A stretch of 10,616 bases of DNA from a bacterium (lineage in GTDB: Bacteria; UBA9089; CG2-30-40-21), in NCBI GenBank assembly GCA_018814245.1, contig JAHIZN010000220.1, positions 1-10,616 on the forward strand. The letters are read 5' to 3'. Both the position numbers and the translations under genes were made by a program. Every line of letters starts with the position of its first letter. The stretch's first letter is position 1. Under the pieces are notes generated by a model. The model was not told where the DNA came from. It worked only from the letters and a program-made list of their open reading frames with translations, and ran no database searches. Of the stretch, positions 1 through 7,867 are shown piece after piece.

Positions 1-1155
1 ACTAAGACTTCCATCTGGTGGTTTTGCCTGAATTGAGGCAATTCTTATGCCACTATCTACCCTGTCTGAAAATCCGCAATAAAGATTTACCCTAATTCCT
101 TCAGGTGCTCCCTCTACACAAAATGCCTTCTTTCGTTCATAAGGAAAGACTACATCCTCATGCAAGTTAGGTATTAGCTCAAATATTCTATCTGCATCAA
201 GTTGAATACCAAATACAAAATCATATTTAATTGCAAGCATCTTATCTAATTGTGTAGGGGAATTCAATATATCAATTGCCTTTTTTGCCCCTTCTATAAT
301 GACATTATCAGAATTAACAACTGATATTTCGCTAAAAATAGGAGTTTTCATTTGCCACTCTCTCAACTCCCTGTCTAAGCCTTCCTTACTCTCCTTACTT
401 TGCCCAAAACATCTAATAACAAACCCCTGTTTTGCGGAATTAATATCTTCCTTCCTTAAAAGATTATCCATATGATGACAAAGGTCTTTAGTTAAATTCT
501 CCTTATCAAGATATTGGACATCTTTAATTGCCAACCTTTTCTCTTTTTCATCTTCTGAATATATCAGATATATAAATTTAGGGTTAATTGGTCGCAGATC
601 AACGATAAGAAGATTAGCCTTGTTCTTGGTCATAATTAGTGTTTCTAACCCCTCCTTATTTTCATCAAGATAAAGATAATAGATAATAAGGCAAAAGATT
701 TCATTCAAAAATCCTTTAAAAATTATTCGGGGGTAGTCTTTCAATATTTCTCTTATGTATTCCTTTCTTTCTGCTTGCCAATTAAAAGGTAAGGTAATAT
801 ATAAATGGCACTTTGGTATGTCTGGTGTCTCAATTTGTTGGGGGAGTTTCCTCTGAACAAGTTCGGGCTTCTGTATCTTGAAGTTCTCAAACATTTTATC
901 AAAAAATGCCTGAAGGATATATTTTGCCACCCCTTCATCATTGATTTCTTTAAAATTTTCAGCAAGGTTAGTAAATTCAACCAGGGAATCAGAAGACAGG
1001 TTGGAGGAGTAAGGAGCAAAGTAGTGTTTGATATTGCTGTCTTTTGATTCAAAGGCAATTTCAAAGGGAATCTTTTTCTCTAATTGCCATGAATTATCTC
1101 CCAAGGTAGAAAAAAGGGTGATATTAGAATCTGAAAAATCGAGTAAGTAAATCAT
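1..1155 (-). CDS. Degenerate Hsp70-like protein (probable pseudo-ATPase), 3' end outside window
   Basis: I read 385 codons without a stop from the ATG at 1155 to the window edge, so the gene is truncated only by the window. The order of segments follows Hsp70. Residues 2-12 (IYLLDFSDSNI) sit where phosphate-1 DxGTTNS would be. Residues 120-138 (ITLPFNWQAER...) match the ITVPa..n..qR strand-helix. Residues 182-193 (LLIVDLRPINPK) replace the phosphate-2 DxGGGTxD. Residues 244-256 (GFVIRCFGQSKES) replace the adenosine motif vxLvGGsSriP. Residues 279-297 (VVNSDNVIIEGAKKAIDIL) match vnPDeaVA.GAA. Residues 312-385 resemble the substrate-binding beta domain (FGIQL...LIPN...FPYERKKAF...GFSDRVDSGI). 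The glycine-rich phosphate loops are all lost, so ATP hydrolysis is unlikely. It begins 11 bp after the canonical Hsp70 gene and probably partners it. The fold assignment is my inference from motif order, not from a search. It could instead be a divergent actin-fold protein of another branch. Confidence 0.72.
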   Translation of the reverse strand, partial: MIYLLDFSDSNITLFSTLGDNSWQLEKKIPFEIAFESKDSNIKHYFAPYSSNLSSDSLVEFTNLAENFKEINDEGVAKYILQAFFDKMFENFKIQKPELVQRKLPQQIETPDIPKCHLYITLPFNWQAERKEYIREILKDYPRIIFKGFLNEIFCLIIYYLYLDENKEGLETLIMTKNKANLLIVDLRPINPKFIYLIYSEDEKEKRLAIKDVQYLDKENLTKDLCHHMDNLLRKEDINSAKQGFVIRCFGQSKESKEGLDRELREWQMKTPIFSEISVVNSDNVIIEGAKKAIDILNSPTQLDKMLAIKYDFVFGIQLDADRIFELIPNLHEDVVFPYERKKAFCVEGAPEGIRVNLYCGFSDRVDSGIRIASIQAKPPDGSLS

Positions 1156-1159
1156 AATT

Positions 1160-1164
1160 ACCTC
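1160..1164 (-). promoter_or_regulatory. Ribosome binding site setting the start of the degenerate Hsp70 gene
   Basis: GAGGT on the minus strand lies 4 nt before the ATG at 1155 and inside the 11-bp gap after the upstream stop codon. It supports 1155 as the start of an ORF that has no stop in the window. The short gap also suggests translational coupling with the upstream Hsp70 gene. Confidence 0.6.
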
Positions 1165-1166
1165 GT

Positions 1167-3863
1167 TTAGTATCTAACTGTTCTCTTGCTGGAGAAGGGA
1201 AACTCCTTATCCTTAACCTTGGCTATTACTTTAATACTTTCATCTTTATCCATCCTCATTTCAATAGAGCCATTTCTTAAATCTTCATCTGTTATCTCTG
1301 GTGGGAATTTAGCCGTATAAACATCTACGGTTTCTATTTCTTCACTGCTTAAAGCATTGTCAATGCCAAGATGTTCTACTACCGGGATAACTGTTTTTCT
1401 TTTTAGTCTTTCGTTAATTCTTCCCATACTCTGCTCCGGTATTTTCAATCTTTTACCAATAATCTCTCTAAATCTTAATTGGTTATACTCATCCAATGTT
1501 TCTATTCCAAAGCGGGAGTGGGTCTTATTGGCAAAATCACCAATCTGGAAAGAGACACCCCCAGAAAAAATCTGTGTTATTCCATATTGACATGCCCCTT
1601 TGGCTACACATTCTTTTAGCTCTTTAGCATATATTATCTCACTCTCTCCAAATTCTTTTTTCATTAATTCTTCAACCAGTGGCATTTTTGAAGACCTTCC
1701 TGCCAGAACAATCACATCCGGTCTTTTTAGTTCAGCTTCATCAACCATATTTCTTATTTTATCGATAGCCTTGCGGATTGGGTTGTGAATTTTAGCATTT
1801 AACTCTTCACGGGTAACTTCAATGGGCAATGATGGACCCCAAGCCATCTTGTCTCTTCCTTCAACCTTTACAGAGAATTGAAAGGTATAATCCGCAATAT
1901 CTCCCTCTGTAAGCCTTATCTTTATCACCTCAGCAGAATTTAGACTTTCCTTATTACCTCTTCTTGCCTTATCCATATCTTCATTATTAGAGGACTCAAA
2001 AACTTCACCCTTTTTTACATAAGGAATGCTAAATGGACCATTACCCAGATCACTTTCTTTCGGCAATTTAGCTATATATTTTTCAACAATCAGGTCGATT
2101 ATAAACTGAGTTACATCATCACCACCCAATTTTCGTTCTCCATCAACATCTAATGTTTCGATTTTAATATATTTTTTATCCGTTTCACCTTCCACGGCTA
2201 CTCTGACCAGAGTAATGTCCGTTGTCCCACCACCAAAATCAAAAACAACTAATGTATAATTATCTGATGTTCCATTTTTATCTTTATGCCTCTGATGAAT
2301 ATATTCCATGGCGGCTGCCGAGGCTTCATCTATTAACAAACATTCCTCAATACCAATATCTTTGAGAATCTTTCTTAAGTCATTTATCTGAATAGCAGAG
2401 AATCTACCAGGGTGGCATATTACACAATTCTCTATCTTTTTATCATCCAGATGTTCCTCTACTTTATCCAACATATACCTTATTATATCTCTGGCAATCT
2501 GCCATGGGGCAAGCAATTCAACACGATTATCCAACTTAAACGGTCGTTTCTCCTCTTGCCCCAGCTTTCTTTTGATTGATTCAACAAAATTGGCTGAGTA
2601 TTTACCCAGTCTTACAGTTTCAGCATCATGACCAACATCATAGTCAACATATTTGCCATCTATTCCCTTGTAGATAATCAGTGAAGGCAGGAGATAAGGG
2701 TCTTCCTTAAAAGCAATATCCAGAGGGATTAACGCTATCTCTTTCTTTTCTTCATCGTAGTAAGCACAGCAGGAATTAGTAGTCCCAAAATCAATCGCAA
2801 CACAATATTCATACGATTCCATCTTTTCAATCGTAATAGATAGGCGAAATTCTTTTATAGGCAAAAGACAGCAATTGGAGTGAATGGTTAAGATTACATC
2901 ATAAGTATTATCTACCTTTAAATTAGCGGCATCAACACTAAAGTCTATCTTTTTCGCTTCATTCTCTTGTAATTGCAATGGTAGATTTGTTTTTTGCCTG
3001 AACCAATCAACCCCTTCATTTATCTTTATATCTTTAAGATGTAATTCTCCTCCACCATTGTTCTTAACCTGCAATGAATATTCCCGCTTTTTACCTTCTC
3101 TTATGGCAAGTGTATTCTCTGAGATAATTGATAACTCAGGCAGTATTTCTCGACTCACCTCAAATTCCTCAAATTCCAGCCAATCTTCTATACCTTTTAG
3201 TTTAAATTTTAATTTACCTTTTTGAGGTTGGTCCAATGCTTGAAGATTAACATTGGCGGTGATGGGTGGAATAGAATCTCCTTTTTTCAACCAGTGATTC
3301 TTTTTATCAAAATTAATAGCGGAAAGCCATTCCTGGTCTGAGGCTATTTCTTCAATATTGAGTGCACCTCGTTTTAACTTTAAACTAATTTTTAATTCCT
3401 TTGAGATATCACCACTTTTTTTAACTTGTAGCATGAAGAATTTGGGGATTAGTATAAACTCTGGTTTAGTAAATATTTCTATATCAATCTCTTTTATTTC
3501 ATCTGCTTCAACCTTAATTTTACCTACGGTAACATCTTTATGGGCAGAACCCTTGCGGACTTCTTGTAGTCTAAGATTAACCGTGACATTATGTTCAGTT
3601 GTAGGTGATATTTTAACGTCTTTACCACCCTCTATGCTAATCCAACTGGCGAGTGAATCTATTTTTTTAATAGTAATTTCCTGAAAGCCGGTATTTTTGA
3701 TGGTTAAGATCAAATTCTCCACATCTTTGATGTCCGTATAGATAATCTTTTCTTGTAGGTATAATTCAAAAGAGATTACCTTTTCCCCGCAATTGGAGCA
3801 GTATTTTTCATCAGGCATAATTTGCCATTCATTGCATTCTGGGCATAGAAGTAATTCATTCAT
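1167..3863 (-). CDS. Zinc ribbon - Ig/BACON-like repeats - Hsp70 (DnaK-type) fusion protein
   Basis: This 898-residue protein has three parts. Residues 7-25 are a zinc ribbon (Cys7, Cys10, Cys22, Cys25). Residues about 32-347 hold three beta-rich segments of Ig/BACON character, each with a 'k.sg...' or 'vkNnG' strand and a conserved Trp near its end (WISI, EWLSAI, DWFR). Residues about 352-765 are an Hsp70 ATPase domain with phosphate-1 DFGTTNS (358-364), EASAAAMEY (513-521), phosphate-2 DFGGGTTD (542-549), GGDD (580-583) and adenosine motif LAGRSSKMP (720-728). The remaining ~130 residues look like a short substrate-binding beta domain (FGIETL 785-790; SIEMRMDKDESIKVIA 866-881), and no helical lid is evident. 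It lacks a signal peptide and TM segments, so it is likely cytoplasmic. GAGGG lies 6 nt before the ATG. A 200-bp spacer with a large inverted repeat separates it from the tubulin-like gene, and it ends 11 bp before the degenerate Hsp70. It probably acts as an ATP-driven chaperone or assembly factor for the operon's products; that role is inferred. Confidence 0.9.
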   Translation of the reverse strand: MNELLLCPECNEWQIMPDEKYCSNCGEKVISFELYLQEKIIYTDIKDVENLILTIKNTGFQEITIKKIDSLASWISIEGGKDVKISPTTEHNVTVNLRLQEVRKGSAHKDVTVGKIKVEADEIKEIDIEIFTKPEFILIPKFFMLQVKKSGDISKELKISLKLKRGALNIEEIASDQEWLSAINFDKKNHWLKKGDSIPPITANVNLQALDQPQKGKLKFKLKGIEDWLEFEEFEVSREILPELSIISENTLAIREGKKREYSLQVKNNGGGELHLKDIKINEGVDWFRQKTNLPLQLQENEAKKIDFSVDAANLKVDNTYDVILTIHSNCCLLPIKEFRLSITIEKMESYEYCVAIDFGTTNSCCAYYDEEKKEIALIPLDIAFKEDPYLLPSLIIYKGIDGKYVDYDVGHDAETVRLGKYSANFVESIKRKLGQEEKRPFKLDNRVELLAPWQIARDIIRYMLDKVEEHLDDKKIENCVICHPGRFSAIQINDLRKILKDIGIEECLLIDEASAAAMEYIHQRHKDKNGTSDNYTLVVFDFGGGTTDITLVRVAVEGETDKKYIKIETLDVDGERKLGGDDVTQFIIDLIVEKYIAKLPKESDLGNGPFSIPYVKKGEVFESSNNEDMDKARRGNKESLNSAEVIKIRLTEGDIADYTFQFSVKVEGRDKMAWGPSLPIEVTREELNAKIHNPIRKAIDKIRNMVDEAELKRPDVIVLAGRSSKMPLVEELMKKEFGESEIIYAKELKECVAKGACQYGITQIFSGGVSFQIGDFANKTHSRFGIETLDEYNQLRFREIIGKRLKIPEQSMGRINERLKRKTVIPVVEHLGIDNALSSEEIETVDVYTAKFPPEITDEDLRNGSIEMRMDKDESIKVIAKVKDKEFPFSSKRTVRY

Positions 3864-3885
3864 TTTAATCCCTCAGTTATGTAAT

Positions 3886-4038
3886 TATTCAGCTATCTAA
3901 ATGTGTAAGATAAGGAGAAATGGAGAAAAGGGGGAACAGGGGAAAATACAAAATACAGAATTAAGAATATTCTGACTCCTACTAATCTTCCCCACTTCCC
4001 CTTTTTTCTCCTTTTCTCCTTTATTACACATCTGAATA
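3886..4038. repeat. Long imperfect inverted repeat (hairpin or MITE-like) between tubulin-like and Hsp70 genes
   Basis: The left arm (3886-3947) and the right arm (3985-4038) are imperfect reverse complements over about 50 bp. Shared blocks, read left to right on the plus strand of the left arm, are TATTCAG, ATGTGTAA, AAGGAGAAA, GGAGAAAA, GGGGAA and again GGGGAA. The left arm carries an extra CTATCTAA after TATTCAG. One strand of each arm is almost pure purine. The 37-nt loop contains a 10-bp perfect palindrome, AGAATATTCT (3964-3973). The hairpin occupies most of the 200-bp spacer. It has no U-tract typical of an intrinsic terminator. It may be a decayed MITE or an RNA processing or polarity element inside the operon. 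Confidence 0.8.
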
Positions 4039-4063
4039 GTTATGTTATTTGATTAATCTCACG

Positions 4064-7000
4064 CTAATCAGGTATTTGGAGTACCCTTTTGCCATAAATT
4101 TCCTTTGAAAATTTGTCAATATCTTTCTTAAGTTGTTTTAATACCGTTCCAAACTCATCTTTTTCATTAGCAGAAACCTTTTTTTCAATCATTCGCATTA
4201 CTTCTACCAATATTAGTCGTTCAGCAGGGGCTTTAGTCTCAAGAACTCCACCGGGTAATACGATTTCCTCACTCTTGTAGATATTGTCAATATACCAACT
4301 GCAAAGGGCATCAAGATATATGAGCTTATCTTCCTGTCCCAATTTAGCAATCTCTGCAGCTACAGCTTTATAAATAGACTCACGCACCTCACCTTTTTCA
4401 AAGAGTGTAGATATAGCCTTATCCTCAAAGCCTAAAAATTGTGGTTCAAAATTATCCATAGTTATTTGCATATCATATCTATAGATCACTTTTCCCTCAT
4501 ACTTGTCTAATTCCGGTTTTACTATTCCCAGAATAATACCCAATAAGAATGATTTTTGTGCCTCCTGGAGTTTTTCTCTCTCCTGAGTAGTTAACATCAA
4601 TAGGTCTTTAAACTTATAGGATACATAATCTGTGTGTAGTTCAGTATGTAGTTCTATAAGTTGTTTATATTGAGGTCTCAGAAGTCGGACAGCATCAGAG
4701 TAAGCCAAAGGGAAGCCTGCTATCTCAGTATAAAACAGGATCTCATTCTTATCCATGGTTTCATAAAAGGCTATTTGTGGTGCATTTGCTGGTTTTTGGC
4801 TTTCTATCCATTGCATAAGGTTTTTAGCCTTGGCATTAGGAGCACCTGAAGCAAGTTCATGTCCACCAACAAAGCATCTCTGTTTGTGCAGAGCTAATTC
4901 AAACTGACCTAACTCCTTATCCCTGCTTAACCATGGTTGAGTTCCACGAATAGCATTTTGTATTTGCCATTTGCCCTTTTCTTCAGTAAACAACTCGCCT
5001 TCAGTACCTTTCTGGGTAAAAAACATATCCAGGATATTAAAATCCTCTCCTAATTTTTCAAATTGTATCCTGGTTAACTCAACAATTCTTTTTTCTATCT
5101 CCTCGGGACCAACCTCTTCAATTAAATCCGGTAGTCTCATAAGGTCTATCTTTAAGGTCTCTAATACCCTCTGGCTATAAAGATGAATGTTGTCTTCCTT
5201 TGATCGCTTATCTTTACCCATGTATTGGGGGTAGTATTTCTGTTCTATATCGTTTTTGCTGTAAATAGCTACTTTTAAGGGATTTTCTATTGGCTCACTA
5301 TAGTACCCGTACTTCTTTTCAAACTCTGATTTTAGCCTTGAGATTTTGGTGTATAACTTTGCTAACTCATTTGCTTTACCGTTTCTTTCCTCTATTTCTT
5401 CCCCTTCTTTTGTTGATCGAACACCAAGATATTCAAGGATTTCATTACAGATTTCAATAGCTAATTTCCGTGCATGAAACTGGATGATAGCCCAGAAGTA
5501 GTCATAGATTATCTCTATAAGCCTATCTAAGTTAAAATTTAAGGCTATTTGCCGTTGAGGATTTATCTTCCAAAACTCATTTTCAATAATCCCAATCTCA
5601 TCTAATATATCCTCATATTTTTTCTTTTGATTTTTTAATCTTCCCTCTAAGGCTTTCTGTTCTGACTCAAATCTTGGGATGTAACCAAATTCTTTAGCTG
5701 TAAAGATAATCCCTATTTCCTTTAATATTTCACGGCAGAATCCTACACCTTTATGTTGGTTACTAACTATATCTGCTATTTTAGAATCAAGTTTTTCTTT
5801 AATCCTTGTTAAAAACTCTTCTTTATTATCATCCATTATGCGGATATATTCTCCACAGTTTGCCGGGTCAACATCAATTCTACAGATCAGGAGATGTTTG
5901 TCTATCTCATTTCTTAAAAATTGTTTCCAACCTGTATTTTCTACCTTAGGTAAATTATTATGCACATTAGTTCTTAATTCTATTCTCCAACCATTTATCT
6001 TTCTTCTGAAATCCTCACCCAAATCACCACACTTATACAATGCGTTTGAGATATCATTTCTAACAGTATTACTCCATGGACCTTGTAATAATCCTATCTC
6101 CGGGAGGAATTCCTTAAGTACCTCATCCCTAAGAGCAATTGTCGGTCTGGGTGCTTGAGCCAACTTTATCCAGTGTTCGACAATATCAAGTCCCAGTTTA
6201 TATGCACAGGCATTTTTAATCCTATCCAGCGGAAAACCAATTGATGAAAGCCCAAAACTGAAATATCTACAAGGGAAGGTTTCTGTCATAATCCCTTTCG
6301 CTTCAGGGGTATAGTGAACAAAGGCAAACATATCCTGAAGATATTGAGCCAGATTGATTCGCACACCCCGCTTAAATGCACCAAAATCACTTCTTGAGAA
6401 ATCAATAAATATATTATCTGCCAGCAATTCAAATATTCGGGATTTATCTTTCTCCCCTATGCTCATTCCTGATTCATTGACACCATCAATTAGATAGCAA
6501 TAATCAAATGGTGGCGGAACAAGTGGTTTTTCATCCACAAGACCTCTCCATCCTGCTTCAAAATTATGTCCATAGCTATAATATTCTAATTCCATTAAAG
6601 AGGCATATCCATTAGCGTCGCACCTTGGTACATTACCAAAAATTCGTGGTAAAGCAAGAAATCCTATGGTTCGGGCTTTTTGCTGAAGTTGTTTTACCAA
6701 AAAGGCTACATCAAGGAATATGCCACTCCCTGTGCCACCAGCCAGAGAGGTAATTATGTAAATATTTACATCAGCAAGATTTACAGATATCCCATGTTTT
6801 CCCATAATTTGTGGATTGTTGGCATGGGTAACCTTTTGACATGCCTCTCTAATCCTATTCTCAATAACATTAAATGCGTGAAAAAAGCCTAATCTGCCAT
6901 AAGCCCTAATCTGTCCTGCTCCTTCTCGTAAGTTTCCAAGAGCCGATAATCCGGGATAGAACCATTTCTTTATATGAGGATAATTATCTAAATTACTCGT

Positions 7001-7318
7001 ATATTTAGAGGTACTCTCGATACTGGCATCTACCATCTCATTTTGGTCAAACTCAATCTGAGGAGAGACTATATCCCTTGTCTCGGTAGTAAGAAACTTA
7101 TTCGTCGTATCAGTATCAATGAACACATAAGAGACGATTGGAAATTTATCTAAACTACCATACTTTTCAAAGAACTTCTTGCGAAGTCTGAGCAACACCT
7201 CTTTTCCTGTCCCTCCTAACCCAATAAGGACAGTTGGGGAAAGCTCCCGAATAGCCTTTAATCCCTCTTCCTTTTCTATTTTCCCTGCAAGCAGACGATA
7301 CATATCAACATTTGCCAT
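4064..7318 (-). CDS. Tubulin/FtsZ-superfamily protein (Tubulin_2-like) with long C-terminal helical region
   Basis: This 1084-residue protein has its GTPase-like domain at the N terminus. Residues 29-48 (TVLIGLGGTGKEVLLRLRKK) form a Rossmann-type glycine loop. Residues 63-70 (SYVFIDTD) form the next strand. GAGQIRAYGR (133-142) could be a T3-like loop. SLAGGTGSGIFLDVA (191-205) contains the GGTGSG tubulin/FtsZ signature (194-199). FDYCYLIDG (271-279) fits a later core strand. I could not firmly identify the catalytic T7 loop; NIFIDFSRSDFG (302-313) is a candidate only. Residues 400-1084 are mostly charged and helical, with a coiled-coil-like stretch near 560-595. This makes it far longer than FtsZ (~380 aa) or tubulin (~450 aa). 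There is no signal peptide or TM, so it is cytoplasmic. AGGAGG (7328-7333) lies 9 nt before the ATG. It follows the small membrane protein by 23 bp, which suggests membrane-linked polymer or switch function. Superfamily assignment is strong; function is inferred. Confidence 0.88.
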   Translation of the reverse strand: MANVDMYRLLAGKIEKEEGLKAIRELSPTVLIGLGGTGKEVLLRLRKKFFEKYGSLDKFPIVSYVFIDTDTTNKFLTTETRDIVSPQIEFDQNEMVDASIESTSKYTSNLDNYPHIKKWFYPGLSALGNLREGAGQIRAYGRLGFFHAFNVIENRIREACQKVTHANNPQIMGKHGISVNLADVNIYIITSLAGGTGSGIFLDVAFLVKQLQQKARTIGFLALPRIFGNVPRCDANGYASLMELEYYSYGHNFEAGWRGLVDEKPLVPPPFDYCYLIDGVNESGMSIGEKDKSRIFELLADNIFIDFSRSDFGAFKRGVRINLAQYLQDMFAFVHYTPEAKGIMTETFPCRYFSFGLSSIGFPLDRIKNACAYKLGLDIVEHWIKLAQAPRPTIALRDEVLKEFLPEIGLLQGPWSNTVRNDISNALYKCGDLGEDFRRKINGWRIELRTNVHNNLPKVENTGWKQFLRNEIDKHLLICRIDVDPANCGEYIRIMDDNKEEFLTRIKEKLDSKIADIVSNQHKGVGFCREILKEIGIIFTAKEFGYIPRFESEQKALEGRLKNQKKKYEDILDEIGIIENEFWKINPQRQIALNFNLDRLIEIIYDYFWAIIQFHARKLAIEICNEILEYLGVRSTKEGEEIEERNGKANELAKLYTKISRLKSEFEKKYGYYSEPIENPLKVAIYSKNDIEQKYYPQYMGKDKRSKEDNIHLYSQRVLETLKIDLMRLPDLIEEVGPEEIEKRIVELTRIQFEKLGEDFNILDMFFTQKGTEGELFTEEKGKWQIQNAIRGTQPWLSRDKELGQFELALHKQRCFVGGHELASGAPNAKAKNLMQWIESQKPANAPQIAFYETMDKNEILFYTEIAGFPLAYSDAVRLLRPQYKQLIELHTELHTDYVSYKFKDLLMLTTQEREKLQEAQKSFLLGIILGIVKPELDKYEGKVIYRYDMQITMDNFEPQFLGFEDKAISTLFEKGEVRESIYKAVAAEIAKLGQEDKLIYLDALCSWYIDNIYKSEEIVLPGGVLETKAPAERLILVEVMRMIEKKVSANEKDEFGTVLKQLKKDIDKFSKEIYGKRVLQIPD

Positions 7319-7341
7319 TTTTAATGTCCTCCTTCAAATTA

Positions 7342-7842
7342 TTATTCAGCTGCGGCTGATTTTTCTACTACAAAAAGTGACCAGACAAGAAGTATAGCCA
7401 GAACTACTACGGCTATACAAAATGTCCCAATAATGAAAGGGTCTAAAAGGTTTAGCTTAACCTTGAGCAAAAAGCAGAAGAAAATATTTGCCACAATAAA
7501 CGCAAGATAATGTGCCCAACCCCAGGAAATATGGGAAGCCCGCTTTGCCTTATGCCCAAATCTTAAAAGTAAAGAGAATAAAAGGGAAATACAGGGAAAG
7601 CAGACTACCAAGAAACCTACCAGATAGCAAAAAGTATATATTACTAGATTTCTAACTACTTGCATTACTTTTTCCATAGGAGTTTCTGCAGAAGAAGTAG
7701 TGGTATCCACCCCTGAATTTTCTTGTTCCATAATAACCCCCCTATCTGTCCCTTCTTGTTGAGAAAGAACCGGTGTGGAATTAATAGCCAAAAGAATCAA
7801 GCACACAGCTACTACCCTTAACCCTTTAGATAAATTTAACAT
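7342..7842 (-). CDS. Small polytopic membrane protein with signal peptide, family unknown
   Basis: The product has 166 residues when started at the ATG at 7842. Residues 1-27 look like a signal peptide or first TM (KGLRVVAVCLILLAI ... VLSQQ). Residues 28-58 are a polar Ser/Thr/Glu-rich linker. Three hydrophobic segments follow: about 64-95 (long, possibly a helix plus re-entrant part), 111-126, and 135-159. The last is followed by a short charged tail, EKSAAAE. A basic loop (GHKAKRASH, 96-104) separates the first two and suggests a cytosolic face. I do not recognise the family. It sits 25 bp after the VWA gene and 23 bp before the tubulin-like gene, so it is a good candidate for the membrane anchor or partner joining them. 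A longer in-frame start at 7884 exists but would overlap the VWA gene and has a weaker context. Confidence 0.82.
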   Translation of the reverse strand: MLNLSKGLRVVAVCLILLAINSTPVLSQQEGTDRGVIMEQENSGVDTTTSSAETPMEKVMQVVRNLVIYTFCYLVGFLVVCFPCISLLFSLLLRFGHKAKRASHISWGWAHYLAFIVANIFFCFLLKVKLNLLDPFIIGTFCIAVVVLAILLVWSLFVVEKSAAAE

Positions 7843-7850
7843 ACAAACTA

Positions 7851-7856
7851 CCTCCT
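7851..7856 (-). promoter_or_regulatory. Strong Shine-Dalgarno deciding the start of the small membrane protein
   Basis: A perfect AGGAGG on the minus strand lies 8 nt before the ATG at 7842, in the 25-bp gap after the VWA stop codon. It favours this start over the upstream in-frame ATG at 7884. Starting at 7842 also places a basic N-terminus directly before the hydrophobic signal segment. Confidence 0.8.
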
Positions 7857-7867
7857 TAATCTTTAGA

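Noticed and set aside
753..1064. Minus-strand ORF of 103 codons overlapping the degenerate Hsp70 gene in another frame
   Set aside because: The overlapping 385-codon frame has Hsp70-like motif order and a ribosome binding site. This one is low-complexity Leu/Asn/Ser-rich and has no motif.
1167..3863. MreB/ParM- or SrfB-type actin homologue instead of Hsp70
   Set aside because: DFGTTNS, DFGGGTTD, the LAGRSSKMP adenosine motif and a following substrate-binding-like beta region fit Hsp70 better. MreB and ParM lack that C-terminal part.
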